NCBI GenBank assembly: GCA_002449145.1
Contig: DKCG01000005.1
Location: 20,273-73,631 of the forward strand
Reading direction: 5' to 3'
Source of the DNA: Christensenella sp. UBA6880
Lineage (GTDB): Bacteria; Bacillota; Clostridia; Christensenellales; CAG-917
DNA: 53,359 nucleotides
The position numbers and the translations under genes were made by a program. Below the pieces are notes generated by a model. It saw nothing but the letters and a program-made list of their open reading frames with translations. It searched no databases and had not been told where the DNA came from. Positions 30,824 through 38,826 of the stretch are shown here, one piece after another. How positions within the stretch are numbered: the first letter of the stretch is position 1; every line of letters starts with the position of its first letter.

Positions 30824-31762
30824 TTATTTGTTCTTGACGACTTCTCGTGCCGCTTCCACGACGTCTTGCGTCGTGATGTGGTATTGCTCGCTCAAATATG
30901 CGTTCTTACCAACCTGTCCGAACTCGTCTTTCACGCCGACCAAACGCATAGGCACGGGCGAGTTTTGACATACGACTTCGGCAACCGCGCTGCCCAAACC
31001 GTTGCAAACGTTGTGGTTTTCGCAAGTGACGATTGCGCCCGTTTCCTTTGCACATTCGATTATCGCGTCTTTGTCGATAGGCTTCCAAGTATGGATATTC
31101 ACCACTCTTGCGCTTATGCCTTCCTCTTTCAAAAGTTCCGCCGCCTCGATTGCTCTTGCAACCATAATGCCGCTTGCAATCAACGTCACGTCCTTGCCGT
31201 CTTTGATTTTTATCGCCTTGCCGAGTTCAAAGTTCAACGAATCGTCAAACACTTTTTCGGCTTTTTTGCGTTGCAAACGAATATAGACCGCGCCTTGATA
31301 ATCGACGATTTGGTCAACCGCTTTTTCGAGCATAGTCGCGTCGACGGGCTCGAAGCAAACCATATGCGGAACCGCTCTCATAAGAGCCATATCCTCAAAC
31401 GGCATATGCGTGCCGCCGTTGTACTCTGCAAGCACGCCGGGGTCAGTGCCGACGATTTTGACGTTTTGGCGAGCGTACGCAACGGATATAAAAATCTGGT
31501 CGTAACATCTGCGAGTGGCAAACGGCCCGAAACTGTACGCAAACGGAATCTTGCCCATTGTGGACATACCCGCCGCAACGCCTATCATATTTTGCTCGGC
31601 AATGCCGACGTTTACGAATCTTTCGGGAAACTCTTGCTTGAAAACCTTCGTTGCGTGGCAACTCATAAGGTCGGCTTCTATGACGACGATTCTGTCGTCG
31701 GTTTTTGCTCTTTCGACAAGCGCGCCCGCAAGCGTCTGGCGCATTTCTCTTTCATCCGTCAT
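30824..31762 (-). CDS. Transketolase, C-terminal subunit
   Basis: A 312-aa subunit carrying the pyrimidine-binding and C-terminal domains of transketolase. Its N-terminus shows DRIVVIEADLMSCHATKVFKQ; FVNVGIAEQNMIGVAAGMS has the catalytic Glu that activates thiamine diphosphate. The remainder is the transketolase-C domain (LIASGIMVARAIEAA). Archaea and many clostridia split the enzyme this way, and the two chains form the active complex for the non-oxidative pentose phosphate pathway. GGAGGT precedes the ATG. It starts three nt after the stop of the N-terminal subunit gene, so the two are coupled. Confidence 0.94.
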   Translation of the reverse strand: MTDEREMRQTLAGALVERAKTDDRIVVIEADLMSCHATKVFKQEFPERFVNVGIAEQNMIGVAAGMSTMGKIPFAYSFGPFATRRCYDQIFISVAYARQNVKIVGTDPGVLAEYNGGTHMPFEDMALMRAVPHMVCFEPVDATMLEKAVDQIVDYQGAVYIRLQRKKAEKVFDDSLNFELGKAIKIKDGKDVTLIASGIMVARAIEAAELLKEEGISARVVNIHTWKPIDKDAIIECAKETGAIVTCENHNVCNGLGSAVAEVVCQNSPVPMRLVGVKDEFGQVGKNAYLSEQYHITTQDVVEAAREVVKNK

Positions 31763-31765
31763 ATC

Positions 31766-32581
31766 TCAGTACCTCCCCGTTTCCTTTCGCCACATTTCTT
31801 CGGAAATACTCATACTGTGGCAGTTTGCCGCCGCTTCCGCAAAGGACGCGCCTTTGCCTTTTACGGTGTTAAGCACGATCATATTTGCTCTTTCGTGTTG
31901 AGATTTCGCATTGTCGATAGCGTTTGAAATTGCCTCTATATCGTGGCCGTCAATGCTTTGAACGTAGAAGTTAAAGGCCTTCCACTTGTCCTCGACGGGC
32001 GCAAGATCGTTGATTTCGGCAACCGGACCGTCGAGTTGCATTTTGTTGTAGTCCAAAAGCACGATGAGATTGTCGAGTTTGTGCGAGCCTGCAAACATAC
32101 TCGCTTCCCAAATCTGACCTTCTTGACTTTCGCCGTCGCCTATAAAGCAGTATATCGTGGCGGGATTTTTGTCCATCTTTGCCGCAAGAGCCATACCCAC
32201 CGCGCAAGAAAGTCCTTGTCCGAGCGACCCCGCCGTCATATCTATGCCGGGGGTCTTGTTCATATCGCAGTGAGAAGGAAGATTCGTGCCGTTTTTGTTG
32301 AGGGTTTCGAGCCACTCTTTGGGGAAATATCCCAAATCCGCCAGCACCGCGTACATTGCGGGGCCCGCGTGACCTTTCGACATAATCACTCTGTCGCGAT
32401 CCGCTTTCTTGGGATTTTTCGGGTCAACGTTTGCCTTTGCATAATAAATGACCGTCAACGCATCCATAACCGACATCGCGCCGCCGATGTGTCCCGAACC
32501 GAATCTGCCGATGGTTTCGATGACGTCGTCGCGAAGTTGCCTTGCTTTGGCGGTCAAAAACTGTTTTTGAGTTGTGTCCAT
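31766..32581 (-). CDS. Transketolase, N-terminal subunit
   Basis: A 271-aa thiamine-diphosphate-binding half of the split transketolase. GHIGGAMSVMDALTVIYYAK, then SKGHAGPAMYAVLAD and GSLGQGLSCAVGMA are the family motifs, and the metal/TPP motif GDGESQEGQIWEA (GDG...) is intact. GGAGG upstream places the start at 32581; 18 upstream codons are rejected. First gene of a two-gene operon with the C-terminal subunit. Confidence 0.94.
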   Translation of the reverse strand: MDTTQKQFLTAKARQLRDDVIETIGRFGSGHIGGAMSVMDALTVIYYAKANVDPKNPKKADRDRVIMSKGHAGPAMYAVLADLGYFPKEWLETLNKNGTNLPSHCDMNKTPGIDMTAGSLGQGLSCAVGMALAAKMDKNPATIYCFIGDGESQEGQIWEASMFAGSHKLDNLIVLLDYNKMQLDGPVAEINDLAPVEDKWKAFNFYVQSIDGHDIEAISNAIDNAKSQHERANMIVLNTVKGKGASFAEAAANCHSMSISEEMWRKETGRY

Positions 32582-32606
32582 ACCACGCCTCCTGCTTGAT
32601 ATAATC

Positions 32607-32635
32607 AGTATATCATTTCGGCGCGCGCTTTTCAA
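32607..32635 (-). promoter_or_regulatory. Promoter of the transketolase operon
   Basis: Minus strand: TTGAAA (32630-32635), 17-nt spacer, TATACT (32607-32612). Confidence 0.75.
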
Positions 32636-32652
32636 GCGTTGCAGACGTATTA

Positions 32653-33099
32653 TTACAATCTGATTCCCAACAAAGCGGACGCCTTTTGTTTCAATTCTTC
32701 CTTATCCTCTTTGCTGAGGGATTGTCCGTAGATTTCGCCGCGCTGTTTTGCAAACGCAAACATCTTGAACTCGCTCATATTTGCGATTTCGGGAAAGGTT
32801 ATTCCGCCGCCCGTACGCTTTGAAAAATCGAAAAGCAATATTGCGCATTTTGCCTTTTGCTCGTCGATACCGAACCTAGACGCAATCGCCTTTACGTTTT
32901 GCTCGCTCTTTGAGGACAAAACTTGCTCTTTTGCGATTTCTTCCTCATAGAACTTTACGATTTCGGGGGTCAGCAAATCGCAAAACCCTGCGTCCGCAAC
33001 CTCTTTCGGCGCACAAAAGCAACCGCAAATCGCAAACAACGCAACGATAAGGCATATTCCGCCCGCCGCCAAAATAGTAGGTTTGTAAGAAATTTTCAT
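32653..33099 (-). CDS. Membrane-anchored hypothetical protein
   Basis: I do not recognise a family. The 148-aa product has a short basic N-terminus, one membrane segment (ILAAGGICLIVALFAICGCFC, about residues 9-29) and a helical, charged C-terminal part with GIDEQKAKCAILLFDFSKRTGG and SLSKEDKEELKQKASALLG. The cysteine after the hydrophobic run (CGCFCAP) could be a lipobox variant, so a lipoprotein is possible. GGTGAGGTGAAAT precedes the ATG. It lies 72 nt upstream of the transketolase start in the same direction, but that operon has its own promoter. Confidence 0.7.
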   Translation of the reverse strand: MKISYKPTILAAGGICLIVALFAICGCFCAPKEVADAGFCDLLTPEIVKFYEEEIAKEQVLSSKSEQNVKAIASRFGIDEQKAKCAILLFDFSKRTGGGITFPEIANMSEFKMFAFAKQRGEIYGQSLSKEDKEELKQKASALLGIRL

Positions 33100-33144
33100 A
33101 TTTCACCTCACCCCTATTTTGCGAAAGAATACCGTTTTTATGCG

Positions 33145-33301
33145 GCGTGCTTCGCACGCAAGCGGAAAATTTGAATATTCCTCAACTGCACCTACGGTGC
33201 AATTTCATTCTCGCAGAGCGAGAATTTCACACGAGCAAAGCGAGTATTTCACCGTTGCGGAAGCAACGATATCGTTGCGCCGTAGGCGCTCTGCCTACGG
33301 C
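33145..33301. repeat. Cluster of perfect hairpins, mostly 3-nt loops (H2)
   Basis: GCGTGC/TTC/GCACGC (33145-33159), TGCACC/TAC/GGTGCA (33187-33201), TTCTCGC/AGA/GCGAGAA (33208-33224), then GTTGC/GGAA/GCAAC and GCCGTAGGC/GCTCT/GCCTACGGC (33279-33301). Linkers read ATTTCA, ATTTCA, ATTTCA and ATATC. The last hairpin contains the dapB stop codon and may end that gene. Confidence 0.8.
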
Positions 33302-34032
33302 AAAATATCCTCAATCCCGTACAATCCTTTGCTTTGCGTAAGGATAAATCGCAACGCTCTCAACGCGCCTTCGGCGTATACGCTTCGGCAAAAAACCTCG
33401 TGCCGCAAAACTATGCGCTCGCCCGCCGTGTCGATAATCACTTCGTGTTCGCCGAGCGACGCGCCGATACGCAGAGAATGTATGTTCACTTCCCCTTTTT
33501 CTCTGCCTATTCCTCTGCCGACGACGACTTTGCCAAACCCTCGTTCTCTGACGATACGCTTCGCAACGGAAAGTGCCGTGCCGCTTGGCGAGTCTATCTT
33601 TTTTGCGTGGTGCGCTTCAATGATTTCCACGTCTGCGTCGGGGAAAATTTGCGCAAGTTTTGCCGAAAAGCGTTTGAGATATGCGATTGCAATCGACATA
33701 TTGCTTGCCGTGAACACGGGGATTTGCTCGCTTGCTTTCTCGATATAGCTGCGCTCGTATGCCGTATGCCCCGTTGTTGCGACCACAAGCGGAATATTGC
33801 GTTTCACCGCAAATTCGACCACTTCGCACGTTGCCGTATGCAACGAAAAATCGACGATTGCGTCCGCGCTTTCTTTCACGTCGCATACGTTTGAATATCT
33901 TGCGACGACGCAATCCGACTCGCCGACGGCGTTTTTGTCAACGGCGATAACCTCTATATCCCCCTCGGATTGAAAAAGGGCAAGCATCTGCTTGCCCATA
34001 CGTCCCGATGCCCCCGTAAGAATAATTCTCAT
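33295..34032 (-). CDS. dapB: 4-hydroxy-tetrahydrodipicolinate reductase
   Basis: A 245-aa NAD(P)H enzyme of lysine and diaminopimelate synthesis. The nucleotide loop is LTGASGRMGKQM; the catalytic motif is EAHHAKKIDSPSGTA with the active His and Lys; GRGIGREKGEVNIHSLRIG follows as in the family. Length is usual. There is no clear ribosome site before the ATG; instead the 49-nt gap to the nitroreductase gene holds an imperfect hairpin. It is probably co-transcribed with the upstream nitroreductase and possibly fhs. No other dap gene is nearby. The stop codon lies in the hairpin cluster H2. Confidence 0.96.
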   Translation of the reverse strand: MRIILTGASGRMGKQMLALFQSEGDIEVIAVDKNAVGESDCVVARYSNVCDVKESADAIVDFSLHTATCEVVEFAVKRNIPLVVATTGHTAYERSYIEKASEQIPVFTASNMSIAIAYLKRFSAKLAQIFPDADVEIIEAHHAKKIDSPSGTALSVAKRIVRERGFGKVVVGRGIGREKGEVNIHSLRIGASLGEHEVIIDTAGERIVLRHEVFCRSVYAEGALRALRFILTQSKGLYGIEDILP

Positions 34033-34081
34033 ACAAAAGCATATTAGGAATATACTCTTTTGATTCTATTTTGCCGTTACT

Positions 34082-34744
34082 TTATATATTGAAAACCTTT
34101 TTGCCCGCGCCGAGTTCGAAATGGTATTCCGCAATGCCCAAATCGACTTTGGTGTAGAAGCCTATACCGGGTTTTGCAATCACTTTGTCGCCTTTTAGTT
34201 CAAAATAAAACTTTTGTTGATTTATGGCGGTAGGCGCAAGCAACGCCGCTTTTACGCCGCTTTTGAACCATTCGGGCGAATTTTCAAAATCTTTGCACAC
34301 GTCTTGAGGCTGTTTGCTTTTGTGCGGCACGCCTTGCGTACTTCCGTAGCCGATTGCGATGACAAGCGCAAGTTTTTCGCCCTTATCCACGCTGTAATTG
34401 CCCTCGGTTTTGTCGTAGGACAACGCAACCCAACAAGTGTTAAGCCCGAGAGTCTGCGCAAAAAGCACGAGTTTTTCGCCGTAATAGCCGACTTTTTCGC
34501 TCAGTTTCTCATCCTTTCTTCCCACGGCCGCAACATAGTTTTTTACGTTTACAAAATGTCCGTAATGAGCCATTCTGCCGCCGAAAGCCTTTTCTTCGTT
34601 CAAAACGAGTTGAAGTTTAAGTCCGCTTTCCTCGTTGATTTCGGCAATTTTGTTTTGAAGTTGCGCTGCCGTTTCGCCCTCTATTTTCTTATCTGTATAC
34701 GAGCGAACCGCGTGTCTTTGATTCATTGCTTGAATTAAATCCAT
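34082..34744 (-). CDS. Nitroreductase-family flavoprotein (PF14512-like)
   Basis: A 220-aa FMN protein. RHAVRSYTDKKIEGE is the nitroreductase N-terminal FMN-binding motif. The middle, GYYGEKLVLFAQTLGLNTCWVAL, and the end, LAPTAINQQKFYFEL then DLGIAEYHFELG, fit the putative TM1586-type nitroreductase group. Physiological substrate unknown; such enzymes reduce quinones, nitro compounds or flavin. AGAGGTGA precedes the ATG. It follows fhs by 50 nt in the same direction with no terminator seen. Confidence 0.88.
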   Translation of the reverse strand: MDLIQAMNQRHAVRSYTDKKIEGETAAQLQNKIAEINEESGLKLQLVLNEEKAFGGRMAHYGHFVNVKNYVAAVGRKDEKLSEKVGYYGEKLVLFAQTLGLNTCWVALSYDKTEGNYSVDKGEKLALVIAIGYGSTQGVPHKSKQPQDVCKDFENSPEWFKSGVKAALLAPTAINQQKFYFELKGDKVIAKPGIGFYTKVDLGIAEYHFELGAGKKVFNI

Positions 34745-34794
34745 ATTTCACCTCTATATTTCAAAATCTATTCTTGTACGGTCGTGATTTCAAA

Positions 34795-36480
34795 TCAGAA
34801 CAAGCCGATTATTTTGCCGTCGTCGGTCACGTCGATACGCTCGGCGGCAGGCGATTTGGGAAGCCCCGGCATCGTCATAATCTCGCCTGTAAGCACCACG
34901 ATAAAACCTGCGCCCGCGCTGACTTTTACGTTCTTGACCGTCACCGTAAATCCGCTCGGCGCGCCGAGCAACGTTGCGTCGTCGGAAAAACTATATTGCG
35001 TTTTTGCAATGCACACGGGCAAATTTGAGAATCCCAACTTTTCGAGATTTGCGATTTGCTTTTGCGCGGCAGGCGTAATCGAAACGCCGTCGCCGCCGTA
35101 GACTTTGCGCACGACTTTTTCGATTTTTTCGATTATGGAATCCTCGTCGGCATACGCAAATTCAAACTCGCCCTTTTCCTTTTGGCAAAGGCGCACCACC
35201 TCTTTTGCAAGCGCTTCGCCGCCCTTCGAGCCGTCCGCCCAAACGGTGGACAAACGCACGTTTACGCCGAGTTCCTCGCACTTGCGAGTGATGAAATCTA
35301 TCTCTTTGTCCGTATCCGTCGGGAAGCGATTTATCGCCACTACACAAGGAAGTTTGAACACGTTTTTGACGTTTGAAACGTGACGCAAAAGGTTGGGTAC
35401 ACCCTTTTCGAGAGCCTCGATATTTTCGGTTGCGAGGTCTTGTTTTTGCATACCGCCGTGCATTTTGAGCGCGCGTACGGTTGCCACGACCACAACGGCG
35501 TCGGGAACGAGATTTGCCTTTCTGCACTTGATGTCAAAAAACTTCTCTGCGCCGAGGTCTGCACCAAAACCCGCCTCTGTGATAGTGTAATCTGATAGAT
35601 AAAGTGCCGTTTTGGTTGCAATCACACTGTTGCAGCCGTGCGCGATGTTGGCAAACGGGCCGCCGTGAACGAGTGCGGGCGTGCCTTCGAGCGTCTGCAC
35701 AAGATTGGGTTTCAACGCGTCTTTCAAGAGCGCCGCCATTGCGCCTTGCGCCTTCAAATCCGCACAAGTAACGGGCTTGTCGTCGTAGGTGTATGCGACG
35801 ATGATTTTTGAAAGTCTTTCTTTCAAATCCGCAAGCGAATCGGCAAGACACAACACCGCCATAACCTCGCTTGCAACCGTGATGTCGAAGCCGTCCTCTC
35901 GCGGCGTGCCGTTCGCTTTTCCGCCGAGTCCGTCAACGACGAAACGCAGTTGTCTGTCGTTCATATCGACGCATCTTTTCCAAGTGATTTTGCGAGGGTC
36001 TATCGATAGCGCGTTGCCTTGTTGAATATGGTTGTCAAGCATTGCCGCAAGCAAATTGTTTGCTGCGCCGATTGCGTGAAAGTCGCCCGTAAAATGCAGA
36101 TTGATGTCTTCCATAGGCACAACTTGCGCATAACCGCCGCCTGCCGCGCCGCCCTTGATTCCGAACACCGGACCGAGCGACGGCTCGCGAAGTGCGACTA
36201 TCGCCTTTTTGCCTATACGCCTTAATCCGTCGGCAAGTCCTATCGTCGTGGTGGTTTTGCCCTCGCCCGCAGGCGTCGGGGTGATTGCGGTGACAAGCAC
36301 GAGTTTGCCCTTTTTACCGCCCTTTTTCAGAACGGGGGCATAGTCGATTTTCGCTTTGTATTTGCCGTAGTTTTCCAAAAGTTCGCAGTCGATACCGCAA
36401 TTTTTCGCCACGTCGCATATAGGACGCATTTTCGCGCTTTGCGCAATTTCGATGTCGGATTTGTACGCCGTATTTGCCAT
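34795..36480 (-). CDS. fhs: Formate-tetrahydrofolate ligase
   Basis: A 561-aa enzyme (usual 555-560) forming 10-formyl-THF from formate, ATP and THF. The N-terminus KMRPICDVAKNCGID, the P-loop TPTPAGEGKTTTTIG, REPSLGPVFGIKGGAAGGGYAQV and DINLHFTGDFHAIG are all family hallmarks. It supplies one-carbon units to purine and thymidylate synthesis and can serve acetogenic or purinolytic metabolism; no other Wood-Ljungdahl gene is in the window. GGTGG precedes the ATG. Its promoter is at 36512-36540, and it leads a likely operon with the nitroreductase and dapB. Confidence 0.98.
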   Translation of the reverse strand: MANTAYKSDIEIAQSAKMRPICDVAKNCGIDCELLENYGKYKAKIDYAPVLKKGGKKGKLVLVTAITPTPAGEGKTTTTIGLADGLRRIGKKAIVALREPSLGPVFGIKGGAAGGGYAQVVPMEDINLHFTGDFHAIGAANNLLAAMLDNHIQQGNALSIDPRKITWKRCVDMNDRQLRFVVDGLGGKANGTPREDGFDITVASEVMAVLCLADSLADLKERLSKIIVAYTYDDKPVTCADLKAQGAMAALLKDALKPNLVQTLEGTPALVHGGPFANIAHGCNSVIATKTALYLSDYTITEAGFGADLGAEKFFDIKCRKANLVPDAVVVVATVRALKMHGGMQKQDLATENIEALEKGVPNLLRHVSNVKNVFKLPCVVAINRFPTDTDKEIDFITRKCEELGVNVRLSTVWADGSKGGEALAKEVVRLCQKEKGEFEFAYADEDSIIEKIEKVVRKVYGGDGVSITPAAQKQIANLEKLGFSNLPVCIAKTQYSFSDDATLLGAPSGFTVTVKNVKVSAGAGFIVVLTGEIMTMPGLPKSPAAERIDVTDDGKIIGLF

Positions 36481-36511
36481 ATTACCACCGCCGTGTTTTG
36501 TAGATACGAAA

Positions 36512-36540
36512 ATTATATCACCGCACGGCGTTTTTCACAA
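36512..36540 (-). promoter_or_regulatory. Promoter of fhs
   Basis: Minus strand: TTGTGA (36535-36540), 17-nt spacer, TATAAT (36512-36517). Confidence 0.75.
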
Positions 36541-36644
36541 CAACAACTTTTGCCGCCTCTCGAATATCCGTTGACCTTGCGAAATATCCTCTTAAAATTT
36601 CTATTTTATAAATATACACAAAAACAACTTTAAGTTTCATATAC

Positions 36645-36673
36645 TTGACATTGCGTAAAATAAGTGTTACAAC
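36645..36673 (+). promoter_or_regulatory. Promoter of the small Cys-tailed membrane protein gene
   Basis: TTGACA (36645-36650), 17-nt spacer, TACAAC (36668-36673). The leader is about 25 nt, with GGAGG before ATG 36706. Confidence 0.78.
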
Positions 36674-36705
36674 ATTCGACGTAAAAAAACACGGAGGAAT
36701 CCAAA

Positions 36706-37050
36706 ATGAAAGAATTTGCAAAAAAGTATATCGACTGGTATCAAGGTCTTGACAAAGTCGTAAAGATTTTGCTCTGCATCTTGTGGGACGTTCCCGCAAA
36801 CCTCTATCGTCTTGCAAAGAGTGCGCAAAAAGACAACGTACTCGGCATCGTGCTTGCAATCGTACTTATGATTTTCGGCGGTTGGGTACTCTTTGTCATC
36901 GACATCGTATCTCTCGTCCTCAAAGACAAGATTTACTGGATTGACGACCTCACCGACAGCGCAAACTGCGATTCCGACTGCTCTTGCTGCTCGTCTTCCG
37001 ATTCTTGCGACAAGAAAGACAGCGACGCAAAAGACGGAACGGTTGAATAA
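36706..37050 (+). CDS. Small membrane protein with Cys/Ser/Asp-rich tail
   Basis: A 114-aa protein of no family I can name. Residues 1-45 form an amphipathic stretch (YIDWYQGLDKVVKILLCILWD), residues 46-75 a membrane helix (IVLAIVLMIFGGWVLFVIDIV). The last 30 residues hold CDSDCSCCSSSDSCDKKDSD, i.e. five Cys within 14 residues among acidic residues, which could bind metal or form disulfides. A strong promoter, GGAGG ribosome site and strong terminator show that it is a real single gene, probably well expressed. Confidence 0.82.
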   Translation: MKEFAKKYIDWYQGLDKVVKILLCILWDVPANLYRLAKSAQKDNVLGIVLAIVLMIFGGWVLFVIDIVSLVLKDKIYWIDDLTDSANCDSDCSCCSSSDSCDKKDSDAKDGTVE

Positions 37051-37066
37051 TTGTTTCAACGCCACT

Positions 37067-37095
37067 AAAAAGCGTGCCTGCGCGGCACGCTTTTT
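37067..37095 (+). terminator. Terminator of the small membrane protein gene
   Basis: Perfect 12-bp stem AAAAAGCGTGCC/TGCGC/GGCACGCTTTTT, 17 nt past the stop codon. The T-rich stretch up to 37248 holds no gene. Confidence 0.93.
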
Positions 37096-37248
37096 GTTAT
37101 GATTTTTTCTTCGTTTTACAACTTTGAGTTTATTTTTGTCGCTTGTTTTTACGCGGATTTCACGTCTTTTTTTACGCTAATTTTTTTTGCGTTTGTTTTG
37201 CTTGGTTTTTGCTTGCGTTTTTGCTTAGATTTCAGGCTTGCGCTTTTC

Positions 37249-37896
37249 TTACTTTCTCTTTTTCTTTTTGGATTTTTGCTCGTCGTATTCCTTGACGGCG
37301 GTGGCAAAGTCGATTTCTTTGAGGTTGCCCTTCGTTGCGAGATAGCAATGCTTGCCGAGCGCAAATATGTATCTGTCGTGGTCGATACTGTCGCTGTACA
37401 CGTTCTCGACTTCGACGTCGGGCAAAATCTCGTTGAGCCTAAGCACCTTTTCTTCCTTTCTGCACACCTTGCCGAGCAAATGTCCGTTCTTTTTGCTGTG
37501 CGGACTTGCTATGCAATAGTCGATTTTCATTCTCTTTGCGATTTCTTCGATGAGAAAGTCGGGGCTTGCGCTTATCAGCACGACCTTTCTGCTCGGGTCG
37601 CGATTTTCGGGTTTGAAAAAGTCGTAAATGTCCTTTTGGTGCTTATCCCAGTACTTTTTGACGGTTTTTTCGGTGTTGATAAGGCTCACGAAATTGAACG
37701 CTATCTTTTTGAAGATAGGCACTGGCAAAATCTTGGTGACCATCAAAAATCCCCAAAACAGTTGGAACGGCAACAGAATAAGCGTCCACGGACAATGCGC
37801 CATTGACCAGAACCAGTAATGCAACGCGCTGTCGTACGGGATAGCCGTTTTGTCGAAATCGTAAATGTCAACTTTCATCTTGTCGTCGTGTTCCAT
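37249..37896 (-). CDS. HAD-superfamily (IB, SerB-like) phosphatase
   Basis: A 215-aa protein. Motif I is DIYDFDKTAIPYDS (nucleophile Asp in DFDKT), motif II is VLISASPDFL, and motif III/IV is the Lys near KEEKVLRL and DSIDHDRYIFA (motif IV DxxxD). A hydrophobic region at about residues 28-58 lies in the cap and may associate with membrane. Subclass IB members dephosphorylate phosphoserine, lipids or nucleotides; the substrate is not clear. The tail KSKKKKRK is strongly basic. The first ATG (37896) is only about 13 nt from a predicted transcription start (-10 TATACT at 37916-37921), so ATG 37878 is a possible alternative; neither has a clear ribosome site. Confidence 0.87.
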   Translation of the reverse strand: MEHDDKMKVDIYDFDKTAIPYDSALHYWFWSMAHCPWTLILLPFQLFWGFLMVTKILPVPIFKKIAFNFVSLINTEKTVKKYWDKHQKDIYDFFKPENRDPSRKVVLISASPDFLIEEIAKRMKIDYCIASPHSKKNGHLLGKVCRKEEKVLRLNEILPDVEVENVYSDSIDHDRYIFALGKHCYLATKGNLKEIDFATAVKEYDEQKSKKKKRK

Positions 37897-37971
37897 AGCA
37901 AAAACAGTATAACATATATAAAAATAAAAAGAAAGACCGAATTTTTGCGCAAATTTCGCTTAAAATTGCGG

Positions 37972-38000
37972 TTGAATTTAACGTTAATTTAAGATACAAT
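37972..38000 (+). promoter_or_regulatory. Promoter of the two-component operon
   Basis: TTGAAT (37972-37977), 17-nt spacer, TACAAT (37995-38000). The spacer starts with the palindrome TTAACGTTAA (37978-37987), a candidate site for autoregulation by the response regulator. Confidence 0.7.
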
Positions 38001-38053
38001 TTGTAATATTGTTTTGAAAATAGGAAAAATTCTTTTATTTGACGGAGGTGCGT

Positions 38054-38734
38054 ATGAGAATACTGCTTGTTGAAGACGAAAAAGAATTGTCGAGAGCGCT
38101 CGCTCAGATGTTGATGAAAGACGGCTACGACGTGGACTGCGTGTACGACGGCGCGGACGGATTGAATTTTGCGTCCACCGGTATGTACGATATGATTCTT
38201 CTCGACGTTATGATGCCCAAAATGAACGGCTTTGAAGTGCTTGCCACTTTAAGACAACGCAAACTCGAAACGCCCGTGATTATGCTCACCGCTCTCACGG
38301 ACGAAAACGACAAAATATCCGGACTCGATAAAGGCGCGGACGACTACGTTTCCAAGCCCTTCTCTTTCAACGAACTTTCCGCCCGTATCCGCGCGGTGTT
38401 GAGAAGACGCGGCAAACTGCTCTCGGACAACAAACTCGAATATCAAAACGCGTCGCTCGACCTCACCACTTTCACCCTTTCCACGCAAAACGGAAGCATA
38501 AATCTCACGGGCAAGGAATTTGAGCTTTTGAGATACCTTTTCGAGTATCCCAACTTTGTCGCGACGAAGGAAAACCTCATTCTCAAAGCGTGGGGTCTCA
38601 ACAGCGAGTTCGAGTCGAACAACCTCGAAGTGTATATGTCCTTCCTGCGCAAGAAACTTTCCCATCTCGGCGCGAACTTCACCATAGAGTCCGTTCGCGG
38701 CGTTGGCTACAAACTCTCTCAATCGAAAATGTAA
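38054..38734 (+). CDS. OmpR-family response regulator
   Basis: A 226-aa regulator. Receiver domain about residues 1-115: acidic pocket VEDEKE, phospho-acceptor Asp51 in LLDVMMPKMNG, Thr in MLTALTDENDK, Lys in SKPFSFNEL. The winged-helix output domain is about 128-222 (LTGKEFELLRYLFEYPN, ESVRGVGYKL). GGAGGTG immediately upstream supports ATG 38054. The next gene is its sensor kinase, 92 nt downstream, with a hairpin between them. Confidence 0.95.
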   Translation: MRILLVEDEKELSRALAQMLMKDGYDVDCVYDGADGLNFASTGMYDMILLDVMMPKMNGFEVLATLRQRKLETPVIMLTALTDENDKISGLDKGADDYVSKPFSFNELSARIRAVLRRRGKLLSDNKLEYQNASLDLTTFTLSTQNGSINLTGKEFELLRYLFEYPNFVATKENLILKAWGLNSEFESNNLEVYMSFLRKKLSHLGANFTIESVRGVGYKLSQSKM

Positions 38735-38741
38735 ACGAAAT

Positions 38742-38760
38742 GGCGCGCGCTGCGCCTTTT
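38742..38760 (+). terminator. Hairpin between response regulator and kinase genes
   Basis: GGCGC/GCGCT/GCGCC, then TTTTGTTTT. A short terminator-like hairpin that could lower kinase expression relative to the regulator. Confidence 0.6.
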
Positions 38761-38826
38761 GTTTTATTACGCAAACAAAGGTTTTATCACCTCGTTACAC
38801 ATAGATAAAACGTCGAATCGGTCATT

